Shown here: one piece after another, positions 45,601 through 55,456 of the stretch
Position numbering within the stretch: the stretch's first letter is position 1
Layout: each line of letters starts with the position of its first letter
Translations under genes and position numbers: made by a program
Notes under the pieces: generated by a model
Databases searched by the model: none
What the model was told of the DNA's origin: nothing
The model's input: the letters and a program-made list of their open reading frames with translations, nothing else
Assembly: GCA_037157565.1 (NCBI GenBank)
Contig: JAZHRO010000039.1
Location: 44,578,001 to 44,642,000 of the forward strand
Direction of reading: 5' to 3'
DNA length: 64,000 nt
Origin: Thalassia testudinum
Taxonomy: Eukaryota > Streptophyta > Magnoliopsida > Alismatales > Hydrocharitaceae

Positions 45601-48600
45601 AGGCTTCTTAGCTTGTGTAGTGGCAGAGCCCAGCCCCGTGGCAGACTTCCAGAGCATCCCGGTGGTCAGAGAGTACCCTGACATGTTCCCAGACGAGTTA
45701 TCAGGACTACCGCCCGAGCGTGAGATCGAGTTTGAGATCTCACTAGTACCAGGGACCAGCCCCATCTCCACAGCACCATACAAGATGGCACCACTTGAGC
45801 TGCGAGAGCTCAAGTCTCAGTTGCAGGATATTTTGGAGAAGGGCTTTGTGAGGCCCAGTGCATCCCCTTGGGGAGCCCCGGTACTGTTTGTAAAGAAGGA
45901 TGGTACCCTACGCCTTTGTGTGGACTATCGACAGCTAAATAGGGTCACCATCAAGAACAGATATCCGCTACCAAGGATCGACTACTTGTTTGACCAGTTG
46001 CGAGGTGCCATGGTGTTTTCCAAGATCGACCTGAGGTCTGGATACCATCAGTTGAGGATCAGGGAGGCAGACGTCTCCAAGACAGCTTTCCGCACCCGGT
46101 ACGGACACTACGAGTTTTTGGTCATGCCATTTGGGCTGACCCATGCCCCCGCTGCTTTCATGGACCTAATGAATCGGGTGTTTAGACCGTATTTGGACCA
46201 GTTCATGGTGGTATTTATTGATGATGTACTCATCTATTCTCGAGATCAGACGTAGCACGGACAGCACTTGCGGATGGTTCTAGACACACTGAGACGATGT
46301 AGGCTGTACGCCAAATACAGCAAGTGCGAGTTTTGGTTGAGGGAGGTGACCTTCTTAGGTCATGTGATCTCTGGGGACGGCTTGGCGGTGGACCCAGCCA
46401 AGGTCGAGGCAGTGCTCAGGTGGGAGAGACGGCATACAGTCACTGAGATTCACAGTTTCCTGGGACTGGCAGGCCACTACAGACGGTTCATCAGGGGTTT
46501 TTCACAGATTGCACGTCCTATGACACAATTGACCCGGAAGGACGTGCCCTTCACTTGGACGGACACCTGTGAGGCATGTTTTCAGGAGCTGAAGGAGAGG
46601 TTGACTTCGGCTCCCGTGCTCACCATCCTTAACAGTAGTGGTGGGTTCGTTGTGTACACGGACGCCGCCTTGTAGGGGTTAGGGGGTGTGCCCATGCAGA
46701 AGGGTCACGTTGTTGCTTACGCTTCACGGCAACTGAAGCCCCATGAGCATACCTACCCTACCCACGACGTGGAGCTGGCAGCTGTTGTCTTCGTGCTGAA
46801 GACCTGGAGGCACTACTTGTACAGTGAGATCTTCGAGATTTTCACATATCACAAGAGCCTCAAATACCTTTTTGATCAGAAGGAGCTCAACATGAGACAG
46901 TGACGTTGGTTGGAGCTCCTGAAGGACTATGACAGTAGCATTTCCTACCACACGGGGAAGGCCAACGTGGTGGCTGACGCCTTGAGCCGGAAGGCACCCG
47001 CACACTTGGCCAGTTTACAGTTACAGAGTTGGAGCCTTTTGGAGGAGATGGGCAGTTGGTGACCCCTAGAGTTACGGGGGCACTGTGGGGTAGTGACTGT
47101 GACACGACAGACTAGGCCAAAGTTGATAGACCGCATCATCACAGGACAGATGGCCGATTCGTACTTGCAGTCCTTGCGGGATAGAATGCAGTCAGGAGAC
47201 CCAGGGGACTTCTCTTTCACAGACCAGGTGCTACGCGTAAGGGGACGTTTGTGCGTTCCCAAAGACGAGGAGCTGTTGAGAGAGCTCCTGACTGAGGCAC
47301 ACGGTTCCAGATTCACCATACATCCCGGAAACACGAATATGTACCACGACCTGTGACGCGAGTTTGGTGGAGGGGGATGAAGCAGGATGTGGGTGAATTC
47401 GTGCAACAGTGTTTAGTGTGCCAGCAGGTGAAGGCTGAGCTTCAGAGGCCTGCAGGGCCGCTACAACCGCTTCCAATGCTGGAGTGGAAGTGGGAGAGCA
47501 TCACCATGGACTTGGTGGTGGGCTTACCTGTTACCCAGCGAGGACACGACGCAGTCTGGGTAATTGTGGATAGACTGACGAAGACGGCACGATTCTTGCA
47601 GATCCGAGTCACTTTGGGACCAGCACAGTTGGCAGAGAGGTATATCCGCAACGTGGTACGTCTACACGGAGTTCAACGGGAGATCGTATCCGACCAGGAT
47701 ACCCGCTTTACATCCCAGTTTTGGGCTAAGTTTCAGTAAGCCCTAGGGACGCGATTGAGATTCAGTATGGCTTACCACCCCTAGAAGGACAGACACTCTG
47801 AGCGCACGATACAGACACTTGAGGACCTTTTGTGTGCCTGTGTACTGGACTGGAGGGGCTCTTGGGAGGAGCACTTGCCCCTGGCGGAGTTTGCATACAA
47901 CAACAGTTAGCACTCGAGCATCGGCATGGCTCCCTACGAGGCTCTGTACGGACGGAGGTGTACGGCACCCTTGAGTTGGGTTGAGGTGGGGACCATGTGG
48001 AAGGTTGGCCCCAGGTTGATCCGGCAGAGTCAGGAGGTAGTTGAGCAGATCCATAAGCGACTCCTCACTATCAGGAGCAGGCAGAAGAGCTACGCGGATC
48101 GGACACGCAGAGAGGTACAGTTTGAGGTTGGGGACCACGTCTTCCTTCGTGTTTCGCCCATGAAGGGCCTGCAGCGGTTTGGGGTGAGAGGGAAGCTCGC
48201 GCCGAGGTTCGTGGGGCCCTTTGAGGTCCTGGAGCGGGTTGGACCTGTTGCTTACAGACTTGCCCTCCCTCCTCAGCTTTCTGGTGTGCACGACGTGTTC
48301 CACGTGTCCAACCTCAGGAAGTACGTTACCAATCCCAGTCACGTCCTGAGTCACGAGAGCGTTGAGGTGGGCGACGACCTGACCTACCTCGAGCGGCTAG
48401 TACAGATTCTTGACAGAGCCCTCCGCAGTTTGAGACGAAAGCAAGTACCCCTGGTGAAGGTTTTGTGGAGGAGCCAGCGGTACAAGGAGGCTACCTGGGA
48501 GTCTGAGGCGGCAATGCGGGAGTGGTACCCGAAGCTCTTCGCGGGTACGTCTTTTCGGACCGGTTTCGGTCCTCTTTGAGTTTGTTATGTTTATATATGT

Positions 48601-51600
48601 TGTTCTTTCCCGCACCCTAGTTAGCGCAAGTTTCGGAGGCGAAACTTCCTTTGAGTTTGTTATATTGTTACGATCATGGGCGTTAAAAGCAGTTTAAGAC
48701 GTCTGGGAAGTGTCTGGCCAGACGTCTGGAACCCTTCCTAGACGTCTGATAATAAATTTTTTCGGCGTATGGGTTCGCATCTACGTGCCTGCGCGCGCAG
48801 ACTCAACCCGCAGCCTTCGTTTCCTCTCCCTGCAAGCACCATTTTCCTTATATCTCTTCCAGCGGCTGCACTATAAGAACGCTCCCCCTCTCCCTCACCC
48901 CCACTCCACCATCTTCCCTTCTCCTTCTCCCGGCGAGCGAGCGAGCAAGCGAGGGCGCAACAGTGGCTGCAGCGGGCGTGTGGGAGGGAGTGTTGCGAGA
49001 GGAGGAAGAAGCTCGACCGCGGAGGTGCGAGCTTGCCGGGGTAGCTAGAGCCGACTGGTCGGGGAGCGGCAGGCGTGAGGTGTCGCGGAGGGCCTGCTGC
49101 TGCTCGGACAGCAGGCGGACGTGGCGCGGCGCGGCCGTGCATCGCGGGCGAAGAGAGAATCTGGCTCTGGTTCTGGAAAATTTTCCAGAATCAGACGTCT
49201 GGACTTACGTCCAGACGACGTCAAAGACGTCTGGAGGACTGTCCAGACGTCTGACAGGTAAGATATTTCTTATCTTCTCCTTTCTGGGCGTGTACGGCCA
49301 TGCAGCCGTTCGCCGCGACTTCTTCTGCGTTTCGTCGTGTTGAGAGCCGTCGGTTGTGTGCGCAGGTCCTACTCGGGAGGGCGCGAGGGTCGCCATCCCA
49401 CGTGAATCAGACGTCTGGCCGCAGTGCCAGACGACGGAGAGAACCTCCAGACGACCGGAGTGACAATCGGACGTCTAGAAACCAAGGCCAGACGTTCCAG
49501 CGAGCTTTTGGACGTCTAAAAGACCGCGCAGAATTGAGGTACTACATGATCAACCTTTTAAGACGTCTGGAAGAGGTTCCAGACGTCTGATTTTAGACAG
49601 TTTCGTCATTTTTGACTTGTTGAGGGCCCGTTCAGAGCCCGTTTTCCGCGTTTCGAGTTACGTTCTTTTCAGAATAAAATTCCTCTACCCGTTTACTGTA
49701 ATTGTATACCATTCTGAGAAACTCCTTGTGATTGATTCTTACGTTAGGATCCCGTTTCGTTGCAGTCTTGGGGGTTGCGGAGGCTCATGGGATTGCTGAC
49801 CACGCCCCCAGTACTCCCGATTTCGCTGGTAGAGCGGCTTTTAATTTATTTAACAAAATTTGTTACAATTGTATAACAATTAATAGAGTCTAGGGCATTG
49901 CATGAACCCTAAGACTGAGAAACTAGATTGAATGATAGATCCTAAGGTATGGCATGAATCCTAGGACTGGAAAACTAGATTGAATGATAGATCCTAGGGT
50001 ACGGCATGAATCCTAGGACTGGAAAACTTGTGAAATATATAAATATTGCAGTCTTGGAAAGTAAAAAGGAAATAATAGCTGCCTGTAAATTGATTAACAG
50101 CTGCCGGTTATGAATGAATAAATATGATTGAGAACATGGGTCGTATGAACGTAAAACTGGAACGGTGAAACTTAAATGGCCAAACGAAAAGAACATGAAC
50201 CCTACGGGGAATTAGGAGTAGAACTCATGGAAAGAGAATAGGATGGAACTGAGAAAGTGAAACAGGGAAGTGTGCTGTCTCTTGGGTACGTGGTACCAAA
50301 GAGAGTACACCTTACCTCTTAGTGTAGAGGGGAGCTTGCCGCCCTCGGGTTGAGACCAGGGTGGGTTTGGCCACTGTACACCGACTTGCTGGCCCTCGCG
50401 TATGCAGCACCGAGGAGAACTACTAGTGTAGGGAGAGCACTAGCTACCCCACGAGCCCCGGGGTTCTGCTAGCCTCCTACACCGACTTGTTAGGCCCACT
50501 GGGCAAACCAGGGTAGTCAGGCGAGGGTGCGCGAACTGTGGAGGGGTTGGACCCCTGTTACTGAGAGGGCACTGCCCTATACTGGTTCTGTGCTGTGTTT
50601 TGAGCGCACCCGTTAACGAAAACGACTGACCACGTGCCAGTGAGGGGTAGCTACCCGTGCGCTTATCGCGCGTGCCGTAGTCACCGTTACGTCTGTTAGC
50701 GACCTTGGGGTGGTTGACTGAGGGTAGGACCACCACGGGGGACTCTCCCGGCCATGAGAGGATCACGTGTTACTTCTACTTTTCGGAAAAGACTGCAATC
50801 AAGATCGTTCCTATGGGGAACATTCGAGATCAAGTGAAAGATCTGAGAAATAAATCAATCGTGAAATAATAGAAAGACGTAAATAAAGAAAGTAAAAATA
50901 TAACAGCTACTATACACTCTACTGCTTCCTTAGCTTTTAGTTGCCACTCTACTCAGCATTTCGCAGATGTGTTACCCTCGTTACTTTTCAGGACCAGGTG
51001 TTGAGCAGCGAGGGTCAGCGGCTGCAGAGGACGCTGAGTCTAGTAGGGTCCAGTAGAGTTACCTGTAGTACCTTCTGTACTTTTCTTCCACTGTAGTGAG
51101 TAGTTTTCTTGTTTACCCCTCCTGTACTTCTTTATTGTAAGCTTCATGTTATGTACATATTTGCTGCTTTACTGTTGTGGTGGTGTATACTGTAGTATTT
51201 CCTTTTCTTACTACTATATTTTGTTACTGCTAGTTATATTCATGCTGAATGTGGTTCATTTTACTGCTCTTTTGGTTATTTTCTCGTTGGACGACTAAGT
51301 CTTGGGATTAGTCGAGTCGATCCGATTCTTATGTCTCGTAGGGATTCGGGAATCGGGTCGTTACATGGGTGCAAACTAAATTTACAAGAGAAAATTCACA
51401 AATAAAGATAAATCAATGTAGATTTGACGAGAATATGATTTATGTGAAGGAATTCAAGCCAGTGAGAAGATTATTAGGAATAGGCATTCCATGACTTATG
51501 TGGAAGAACTTAAGTCAAGAAAAATATTATTAGAAATGTGCATTCCTAATTTAAATTTAAATAGTTGAATACCAATTCTAGAATCCTAGTAGGAGTTGGA

Positions 51601-54600
51601 GTTGAATCATTAAATTTCATTTGCCAATTAGAGAGATAAGAGAAGAAATGATTGTGAATCAAGTGATTGCACTCCATTTCCTCATTAATGGAGGTTTCTC
51701 CCCTTTAATGATTGAGAGAGGTGACCAACCACCGTTAACCATACTTCCTATTACCTATGTGGTTGTGAATTCATTTGTTGTGATTTGTGTACCTGGCTTC
51801 CTTAACACTTGAATAATGAGCCCTCCAAGTGTTTTTTTTTTTTATAATGGAGAACCTCTGGAGTGACCCACACAACCCTTCCGAGGTAAATTCCGAAGAT
51901 CCCGTCCCACCCACCCACCGAGAGGTGTCGGACAGGATAACCCAGCGGACAACACCACCGCTTGAGTCTTATACATGTGCGAGCAAATGTCAAATTTCAA
52001 ATTCGCGCATCCTATCCAAGGAAGGCCTTACGGAGATGGGGGAACTCAACTGGGATACCCCTAACACCCTTTAGCCCTCCAAGTGTTAATGGTCAAAAAC
52101 TCTTGATGAGATTGGTGATTTAGATACCCACCGTAAAATTTTCTTATGAATGACTCAAGGAAAAAAAAAACCTTGGAAGAAATTATGAAATGCACCAAAC
52201 ACATTTGAAAACAAAAAAGGGAGGAAAGGAAATTGTTGCATCAATTTATACCATATGTAAAAATATAAACTTGCCATGCCAAATCTCAAACAAGTTAGGT
52301 TATTGAGAGTAATATTCTAAAAAAAAATAGCAATCAGAGCACATTATTGTCAAATGTGGATGCATCTTCAAGCTACAAATAACTAGTTTGATCTCTTTAA
52401 AAGTTAGATGTTTGGACTAGAAGTTTTTATTTCCTGAGAGAAAGAAACCTAGAACTAAATCAAGTAAATTCGAAGAATACCACAATTTATGTGTAAATCT
52501 CCTTCAAAAAGAAAGAAAAAAAAAAAAGGTGATAATCATAATTTTCAATAAAATATGAGAGTAAAATTCTTTTATACCCAAACTATGTCAAAATTGAGTA
52601 CACTTAAAGCAACCGAAAAAAATTGACATGACAAATTAGGCTTCTGATATTTTTTTCCATCATTCTCTTTATAGAAAAGTAGGAATCAAGCAGCTCTTAA
52701 ATAAGTTTCAACGGACTTCCATAAATTATTTTTTAAAATAATTCCTCTTCCCACTTCTCTTTCTCCTTTCACTATTTCTCTTTTGCTAGATCATTCTCTA
52801 CTGCAGAGCACAGTTGGCTATTTATATATAAATGTTGCTACAGTGATACCTTTTATATTCCACTCTCCACGGTATGTATTTTGGTGTCTAAACTACTGTT
52901 CCTCCACCGTTTTCCCTTATATATATATATTTGGTTGCATCCAGTCAATCCCACTGTCAATGGGACTTCATTGTGAACATGGTAAACAAACCTTTACATT
53001 TCTGCAATTTGCGAAAATGCCCTCATGGCCTGGAAACGCTATTGAACCAACGCTACTGACCTATTAAAACGAAAGTCCTGCCTCGGTTTTCAAACAAGAA
53101 TATGTCCATCATTGGACTTTTTTTACCCTGCAGGAATCCTACGACGAGTTGCATGGTACTTTCAAGGATTTTTAGAACTCTAGCTTATTCCAGAATAATG
53201 CTGGAATTTTCGTTATGTGAATAAAGCTTCCGAAGTATACGTGCTCGTAAACGTTTATTGACTGCATGCAGATTAATGGTTACTTGAGCAAGCCACTTTT
53301 TCGCTGCAGGATGCAGTGGCACAGACATATGTCGGAGATTATTACGGAGGCGCCGCCGATCTCGATGCTTATGCGCTAACGAATGTTAGAAGCGATCAGA
53401 TGAGCATGTCAATGGTGTGGGTCACCGACTTCGACGACCCCTCCGAGACAAGCTACAATGTCATCCAAGCAGGATGGATAGTAAGTTTAATTTCTTCTTG
53501 CAATTGTTGACAAAAAAAAAAAAATGCATGAAGGTGTTCTTCAAGTAGTACTCCTCGAGCTTTACAATAAACGACCGAGTTTTATTAATCCTTCTCGTTA
53601 CTAATATTGCATTGGCTAATATATATATCATTCCTCACCATGCTTCTCAAAGTGTTGATCGATCGAATCCGCTTCCGCCCAGAAATAAGCTTTATATGGA
53701 AATCAGTATCAAGAGAGTTCACATTAATTACTTCAGCATCTCTATCAGAAAACTAACTAGCTGATCAATATTAAAAACGGTGGTCTCTCTCTACTTGTAA
53801 TAATCAAATGCAGAAAATTTTTGGATAGAGTATAACTTCACATGTTTACAGCATATTAGCTAGTGTGCAGCAACTGGAATTAAAATCTATTTAAATTAAC
53901 AACTTAGTAGGCCAGGTTAATTGTCTACTTAAAGAACGTAATGGGACAAATTATTCAAAGATAACGTAGAAAATTTCAAAATCTACTTGCTTTACCTCTT
54001 AATAGATAAAAAGAGGAAGCATGCAAGGTCTAAAATAAATTAAAACCTGCTAGGTTAATCGAGACCACCGATTCCAGCCCTCACCGGTCCATATCCAACC
54101 CCATGCAGGGGCCAAATAATTAATAAAGGAAGTCTGCAACCAAGTCCAACCTGATGTTTTCGATTCACCTCGGCCACTTTGCTCGTCCTCCAGTAAACTT
54201 CTTATCATAATTAATAACGCGACGTTGAAAGGATATTTGATTATTCAATCCTTTTATTGTGCATTATAATTAAATTCACGTTGGAGATGTGGGTAATAGC
54301 TAGCATCAAAATTTTCCTGCAACAGGTGGCCCCTGGAATATTTGGTGATGCCAAAACAAGGTTGTATATACATTGGACCGTAAGTTCTCTCCCATCAGGC
54401 ACTGCAAGGGTAATTGTTGTTGGTGAAATGACGGTACGTAGTACTATATCTTACCGTGTGAACCATATACATGAACTAGGCGGATGCATACGGAAGTACA
54501 GGATGTTACAACGTCCACTGCCCTGGTTTCGTCTTGACGAGTAGAACTTCACCTCTAGGGATAGAACTGAGACCTCTTTCTACATATGGTGGTAAACTGT

Positions 54601-54626
54601 ATACAGTCCGAGTTCTGATGTACAAG
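35789..54626 (+). CDS. Neprosin-family (DUF239) protein with N-terminal activation peptide; C-terminal exons not found
   Basis: Six exons can be joined: 35789-35971, 37064-37150, 37915-38124, 53310-53480, 54326-54379 and 54480-54626. All are multiples of three (284 codons, all introns in phase 0) and all have GT/AG ends. The N-terminus has a hydrophobic signal segment. Exons 2-3 give the neprosin activation peptide (DUF4409: [36 protein letters not shown]). Exons 4-6 give the start of the neprosin domain ([43 protein letters not shown]). Neprosin is a secreted glutamic endopeptidase; many paralogues have unknown roles. The EAGW motif of many members is QAGW here. The last third (including the usual GYWP and WGGEV blocks) is missing, so the gene is truncated or continues beyond later insertions. 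Intron 3 is 15.2 kb because it holds a Ty3 element. Confidence 0.88.
35972..37914 (+). other. Introns 1 and 2 of the neprosin-family gene, with an AT microsatellite
   Basis: Intron 1 is 35972-37063 and intron 2 is 37151-37914, separated by exon 2. Both are AT-rich with GT/AG ends. Intron 1 holds an (AT)n run at about 36645-36678 and intron 2 a T run near 37790-37803. No other gene is seen. Confidence 0.8.
37064..37150 (+). CDS. Neprosin-family gene, exon 2 (activation peptide)
   Basis: 29 codons between TTTGCAG and [26 protein letters not shown] is the most conserved segment of the DUF4409 propeptide. Confidence 0.9.
37915..38124 (+). CDS. Neprosin-family gene, exon 3 (activation peptide)
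   Basis: 70 codons between TTACAG and GTAATC. It contains [10 protein letters not shown] and the Cys-containing [18 protein letters not shown], as in family members. Confidence 0.9.
38125..39188 (+). other. Intron 3, part upstream of the Ty3 insertion
   Basis: AT-rich intron sequence with no coding signal. It ends in TGGGT (39184-39188), the target site duplicated by the Ty3 element. Confidence 0.8.
39404..39411 (+). promoter_or_regulatory. TATA-like box of the Ty3-family LTR
   Basis: TATAAGAA followed about 15 bp later by CT-rich CCCTCTCCCTCACCCCC. The same pair occurs in the 3' LTR at 48872-48879 and, less well kept, in the other copies. It splits the palindrome arrays into an upstream and a downstream set. 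Confidence 0.6.
39747..39766 (+). promoter_or_regulatory. Conserved splice-donor-like site within the LTR
   Basis: CTGACAG followed by GTAAGATATT, directly after an AGACGTCT palindrome, with the cut after 39760. Every LTR copy keeps an AG/GTRAG donor at this place (17510, 49257 and 60742 on plus; near 10412 and 3340 on minus). It lies downstream of the TATA box, so it would be in the transcript. Confidence 0.55.
41906..41917 (+). other. Primer-binding site for initiator tRNA-Met
   Basis: TGGTATCAGAGC three bases after the 5' LTR, identical to the site of the minus-strand copy. Confidence 0.95.
41941..43673 (+). mobile_element. Nested solo LTR, Ty1/copia SIRE-like, carrying its own AGACGTCT array
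   Basis: A 1733-bp insertion, TGTTGGTGCTAG to AAACCTTCA, flanked by the duplicated GAACC (41936-41940 and 43674-43678). The leader sequence on both sides joins as in the uninterrupted minus-strand copy. It has TG/CA ends, a TATAAATAG box at 43005-43013 and a 3' part rich in T, so it is an LTR. The opening ('gatcatttgttttgatgataacaaa') and length suggest a SIRE-type copia element, an inference from general resemblance. Ten exact AGACGTCT copies lie at 42351-42895, upstream of the TATA box. Confidence 0.82.
43005..43013 (+). promoter_or_regulatory. TATA box of the nested SIRE-like LTR
   Basis: TATAAATAG preceded by CCTC and followed by AGGGG, about 110 bp after the last AGACGTCT motif. The start would fall near 43040. 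Confidence 0.65.
43808..43820 (+). promoter_or_regulatory. Splice-acceptor-like site directly upstream of gag ATG
   Basis: TGTCTCCTTGCAG with a pyrimidine tract ends at 43820, and gag ATG is at 43824-43826. Same position as in the minus copy (15840-15852). Confidence 0.55.
45344..46903 (+). pseudogene. Plus copy: RT and RNase H region, longest open part
   Basis: After the protease frameshift, 303 codons (45344-46255) stay open with a C-terminal protease part, [18 protein letters not shown] and the catalytic FIDD. A TGG-to-TAG change ends it in the stretch after IYSRDQT. RNase H continues in the same frame with VVYTDAA, broken by a CAG-to-TAG change at about 46673 and a TGA at about 46901. 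Confidence 0.92.
47353..48579 (+). pseudogene. Plus copy: integrase and chromodomain-like tail
   Basis: After the second frameshift, the CLVCQQ zinc-binding pair, [16 protein letters not shown] and the [11 protein letters not shown] glutamate are visible. Stops lie near 47737, 47782 and 47908. The last 217 codons (47926-48579) are open and include the [10 protein letters not shown] integrase C-terminal block, [19 protein letters not shown] and the [14 protein letters not shown] chromodomain-like segment. Confidence 0.92.
48666..51365 (+). repeat. 3' LTR of the plus-strand Ty3 element
   Basis: 2700 bp, TGTTACGATC to GGGTCGTTACA. TATAAGAA at 48872-48879, 20-bp palindrome at 49171-49190, donor at 49257, AGACGTCT hairpin at 49561-49588, CCTAGGAT tandem repeat at about 49890-50030. 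The sequence directly before it (CCTTTGAGTTTGTTATAT) is not a normal polypurine tract. Confidence 0.95.
51371..53309 (+). other. Intron 3, part downstream of the Ty3 insertion
   Basis: AT-rich intron DNA that contains a SINE-like retroposon (51834-52072). It ends at the CGCTGCAG acceptor of exon 4. Without the Ty3 element intron 3 would be about 3.0 kb. A sequence with a weak acceptor and a short open frame at 53135-53176 does not fit the neprosin family. Confidence 0.75.
51834..52072 (-). mobile_element. SINE-like retroposon with 15-bp target duplication and poly(A) tail
   Basis: A 239-bp insertion lies between two perfect copies of AGCCCTCCAAGTGTT (51819-51833 and 52073-52087). It begins on the plus strand with a T run, so its sense is minus with an A tail after TTATA. 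A long duplication plus an A tail marks LINE-driven retroposition. I do not see clear tRNA-type A and B boxes, so it could also be a 5'-truncated LINE or other retroposed RNA. Confidence 0.78.
53310..53480 (+). CDS. Neprosin-family gene, exon 4 (neprosin domain start)
   Basis: 57 codons between CGCTGCAG and GTAAGT. It has [17 protein letters not shown], a VWV strand and NVIQAGWI. The Gln replaces the Glu found in the EAGW motif of many relatives. It joins exon 3 in phase despite 15.2 kb between them. Confidence 0.9.
54326..54379 (+). CDS. Neprosin-family gene, exon 5
   Basis: 18 codons between TGCAACAG and GTAAGT. It reads [18 protein letters not shown], matching the family's LYGDNNTRLFTYWT block. 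Confidence 0.88.
54480..54626 (+). CDS. Neprosin-family gene, exon 6
   Basis: 49 codons after ACTAG, ending TACAAG before [26 protein letters not shown] matches the Cys-pair block of the neprosin domain. A donor follows, so at least one more exon is expected, but none is visible nearby. Confidence 0.85.
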
Positions 54627-54687
54627 GTATGTCCATTGTTCTCTCTTGATGATAATTAATTACATTTTTTATATATATAGAGGAATC

Positions 54688-54755
<68 letters not shown>

Positions 54756-55456
54756 TGGGTGGAATAACAAGGGTTGGGTTGTTGGGTTATCGAACAAGAT
54801 AGTTTTCAAACTACTTCTCTATTACGTATAAATGCCTTCATATGTCAGGGAGCAGTGTGCTGGGACCCAGCCAACACTGCAATCATCTCAATTAAACTAG
54901 GCTTAGTCAAGATTTTAGCACTCTTAACAGATATGGTTTAGATTTGGGCTAAGCTTAACCTCAACCCAATAACCCACCACTTCCAGCGGAGCCCATGTGA
55001 GTCATCTAATGGTAATGACTTGTCAACTAAAGAAGAGAACTCAGTCATGATCGACCGAGTCCCCTCACCGAACAAAGAGTTGTAGCGACAGCAATTCCTT
55101 CAATGAAGGAGGACCCAACAAACAACAACGGCAGAAGTTCCTCCATCGTAGGAGGAATCCAATCAAATTCTACATCATATCGGTTGTGATTTCTCAACAG
55201 CCTTAGCTCCATGTTATATGTATTCGTCCATGTACAAACAACTCTATAACTAAATGTCGACCGTGTATGGTTCCAATACACAAAAAAGTAATAGCATCTC
55301 CTCTTCTACCATCCTTGGTCTGACTATATATTGAGCTTGGAGCCGTTGCCTACTCACATGCAACTCATCCCTCTCTTGTAGTTTACAGCTTGTTTCACTC
55401 GTAGTAGTGCACTTGTACATGCCAACAACATGTAATTGGAAATGCCACCTTTCTTG
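54627..55456. other. Sequence after the last neprosin exon found, with a long AT microsatellite
   Basis: An (AT)n tract covers about 54690-54753. No neprosin C-terminal exon (GYWP, WGGEV or terminal YYGGPG blocks) is visible. The downstream sequence becomes copia-derived, so the rest of the gene may be displaced or lost. Confidence 0.6.

Larger units (their letters stand above)
43824..48579 (+). pseudogene. Ty3/gypsy gag-pol polyprotein, broken by stops and two frameshifts
   Basis: The length of 4756 nt becomes a multiple of three once two one-base deletions are allowed for: near 45265 in the protease region (GTTAGTTGG against GTTTGGG-type sequence in the other copy) and near 47367 in integrase. 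The natural TGA at 48577-48579 follows the chromodomain-like tail. Domain order is the same as in the minus copy: capsid (about 44130-44650), knuckle (44907-44948), protease DSG (about 45220), RT with FIDD (about 46215), RNase H (about 46650-46870), integrase (47300-48000) and tail (48390-48540). Stops such as ED-stop-LER, RW-stop-RAV and QT-stop-QDQ are TGG-to-TAG transitions. The first Cys of the knuckle is Tyr (44907-44909). Confidence 0.94.
39189..51365 (+). mobile_element. Full-length Ty3/gypsy chromovirus (Tekay/Del-like) inserted in intron 3 of the neprosin gene
   Basis: A 12,177-bp element bounded by a perfect TGGGT duplication (39184-39188 and 51366-51370), in the same orientation as the host gene. 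Order: 5' LTR 39189-41902, PBS 41906-41917, leader with a nested 1733-bp solo LTR (41941-43673), gag-pol 43824-48579, 3' LTR 48666-51365. The coding region has about a dozen stops and two single-base deletions, so it is dead. The two LTRs differ at several places per 100 bp in the stretches I compared, so the insertion is not recent. It is the same family as 8330-21371. Confidence 0.96.

Noticed and set aside
53135..53176. Extra neprosin exon between the Ty3 element and exon 4
   Set aside because: It has a CTGCAG acceptor-like site and a short open frame, but ends in a stop. Exon 3 joins exon 4 in phase without it.
54754..54831. Neprosin exon after the AT microsatellite (Trp/Gly-rich frame)
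   Set aside because: The frame (GGWNNKGWVVG) does not match the expected blocks of the neprosin C-terminus, and no good acceptor precedes it.
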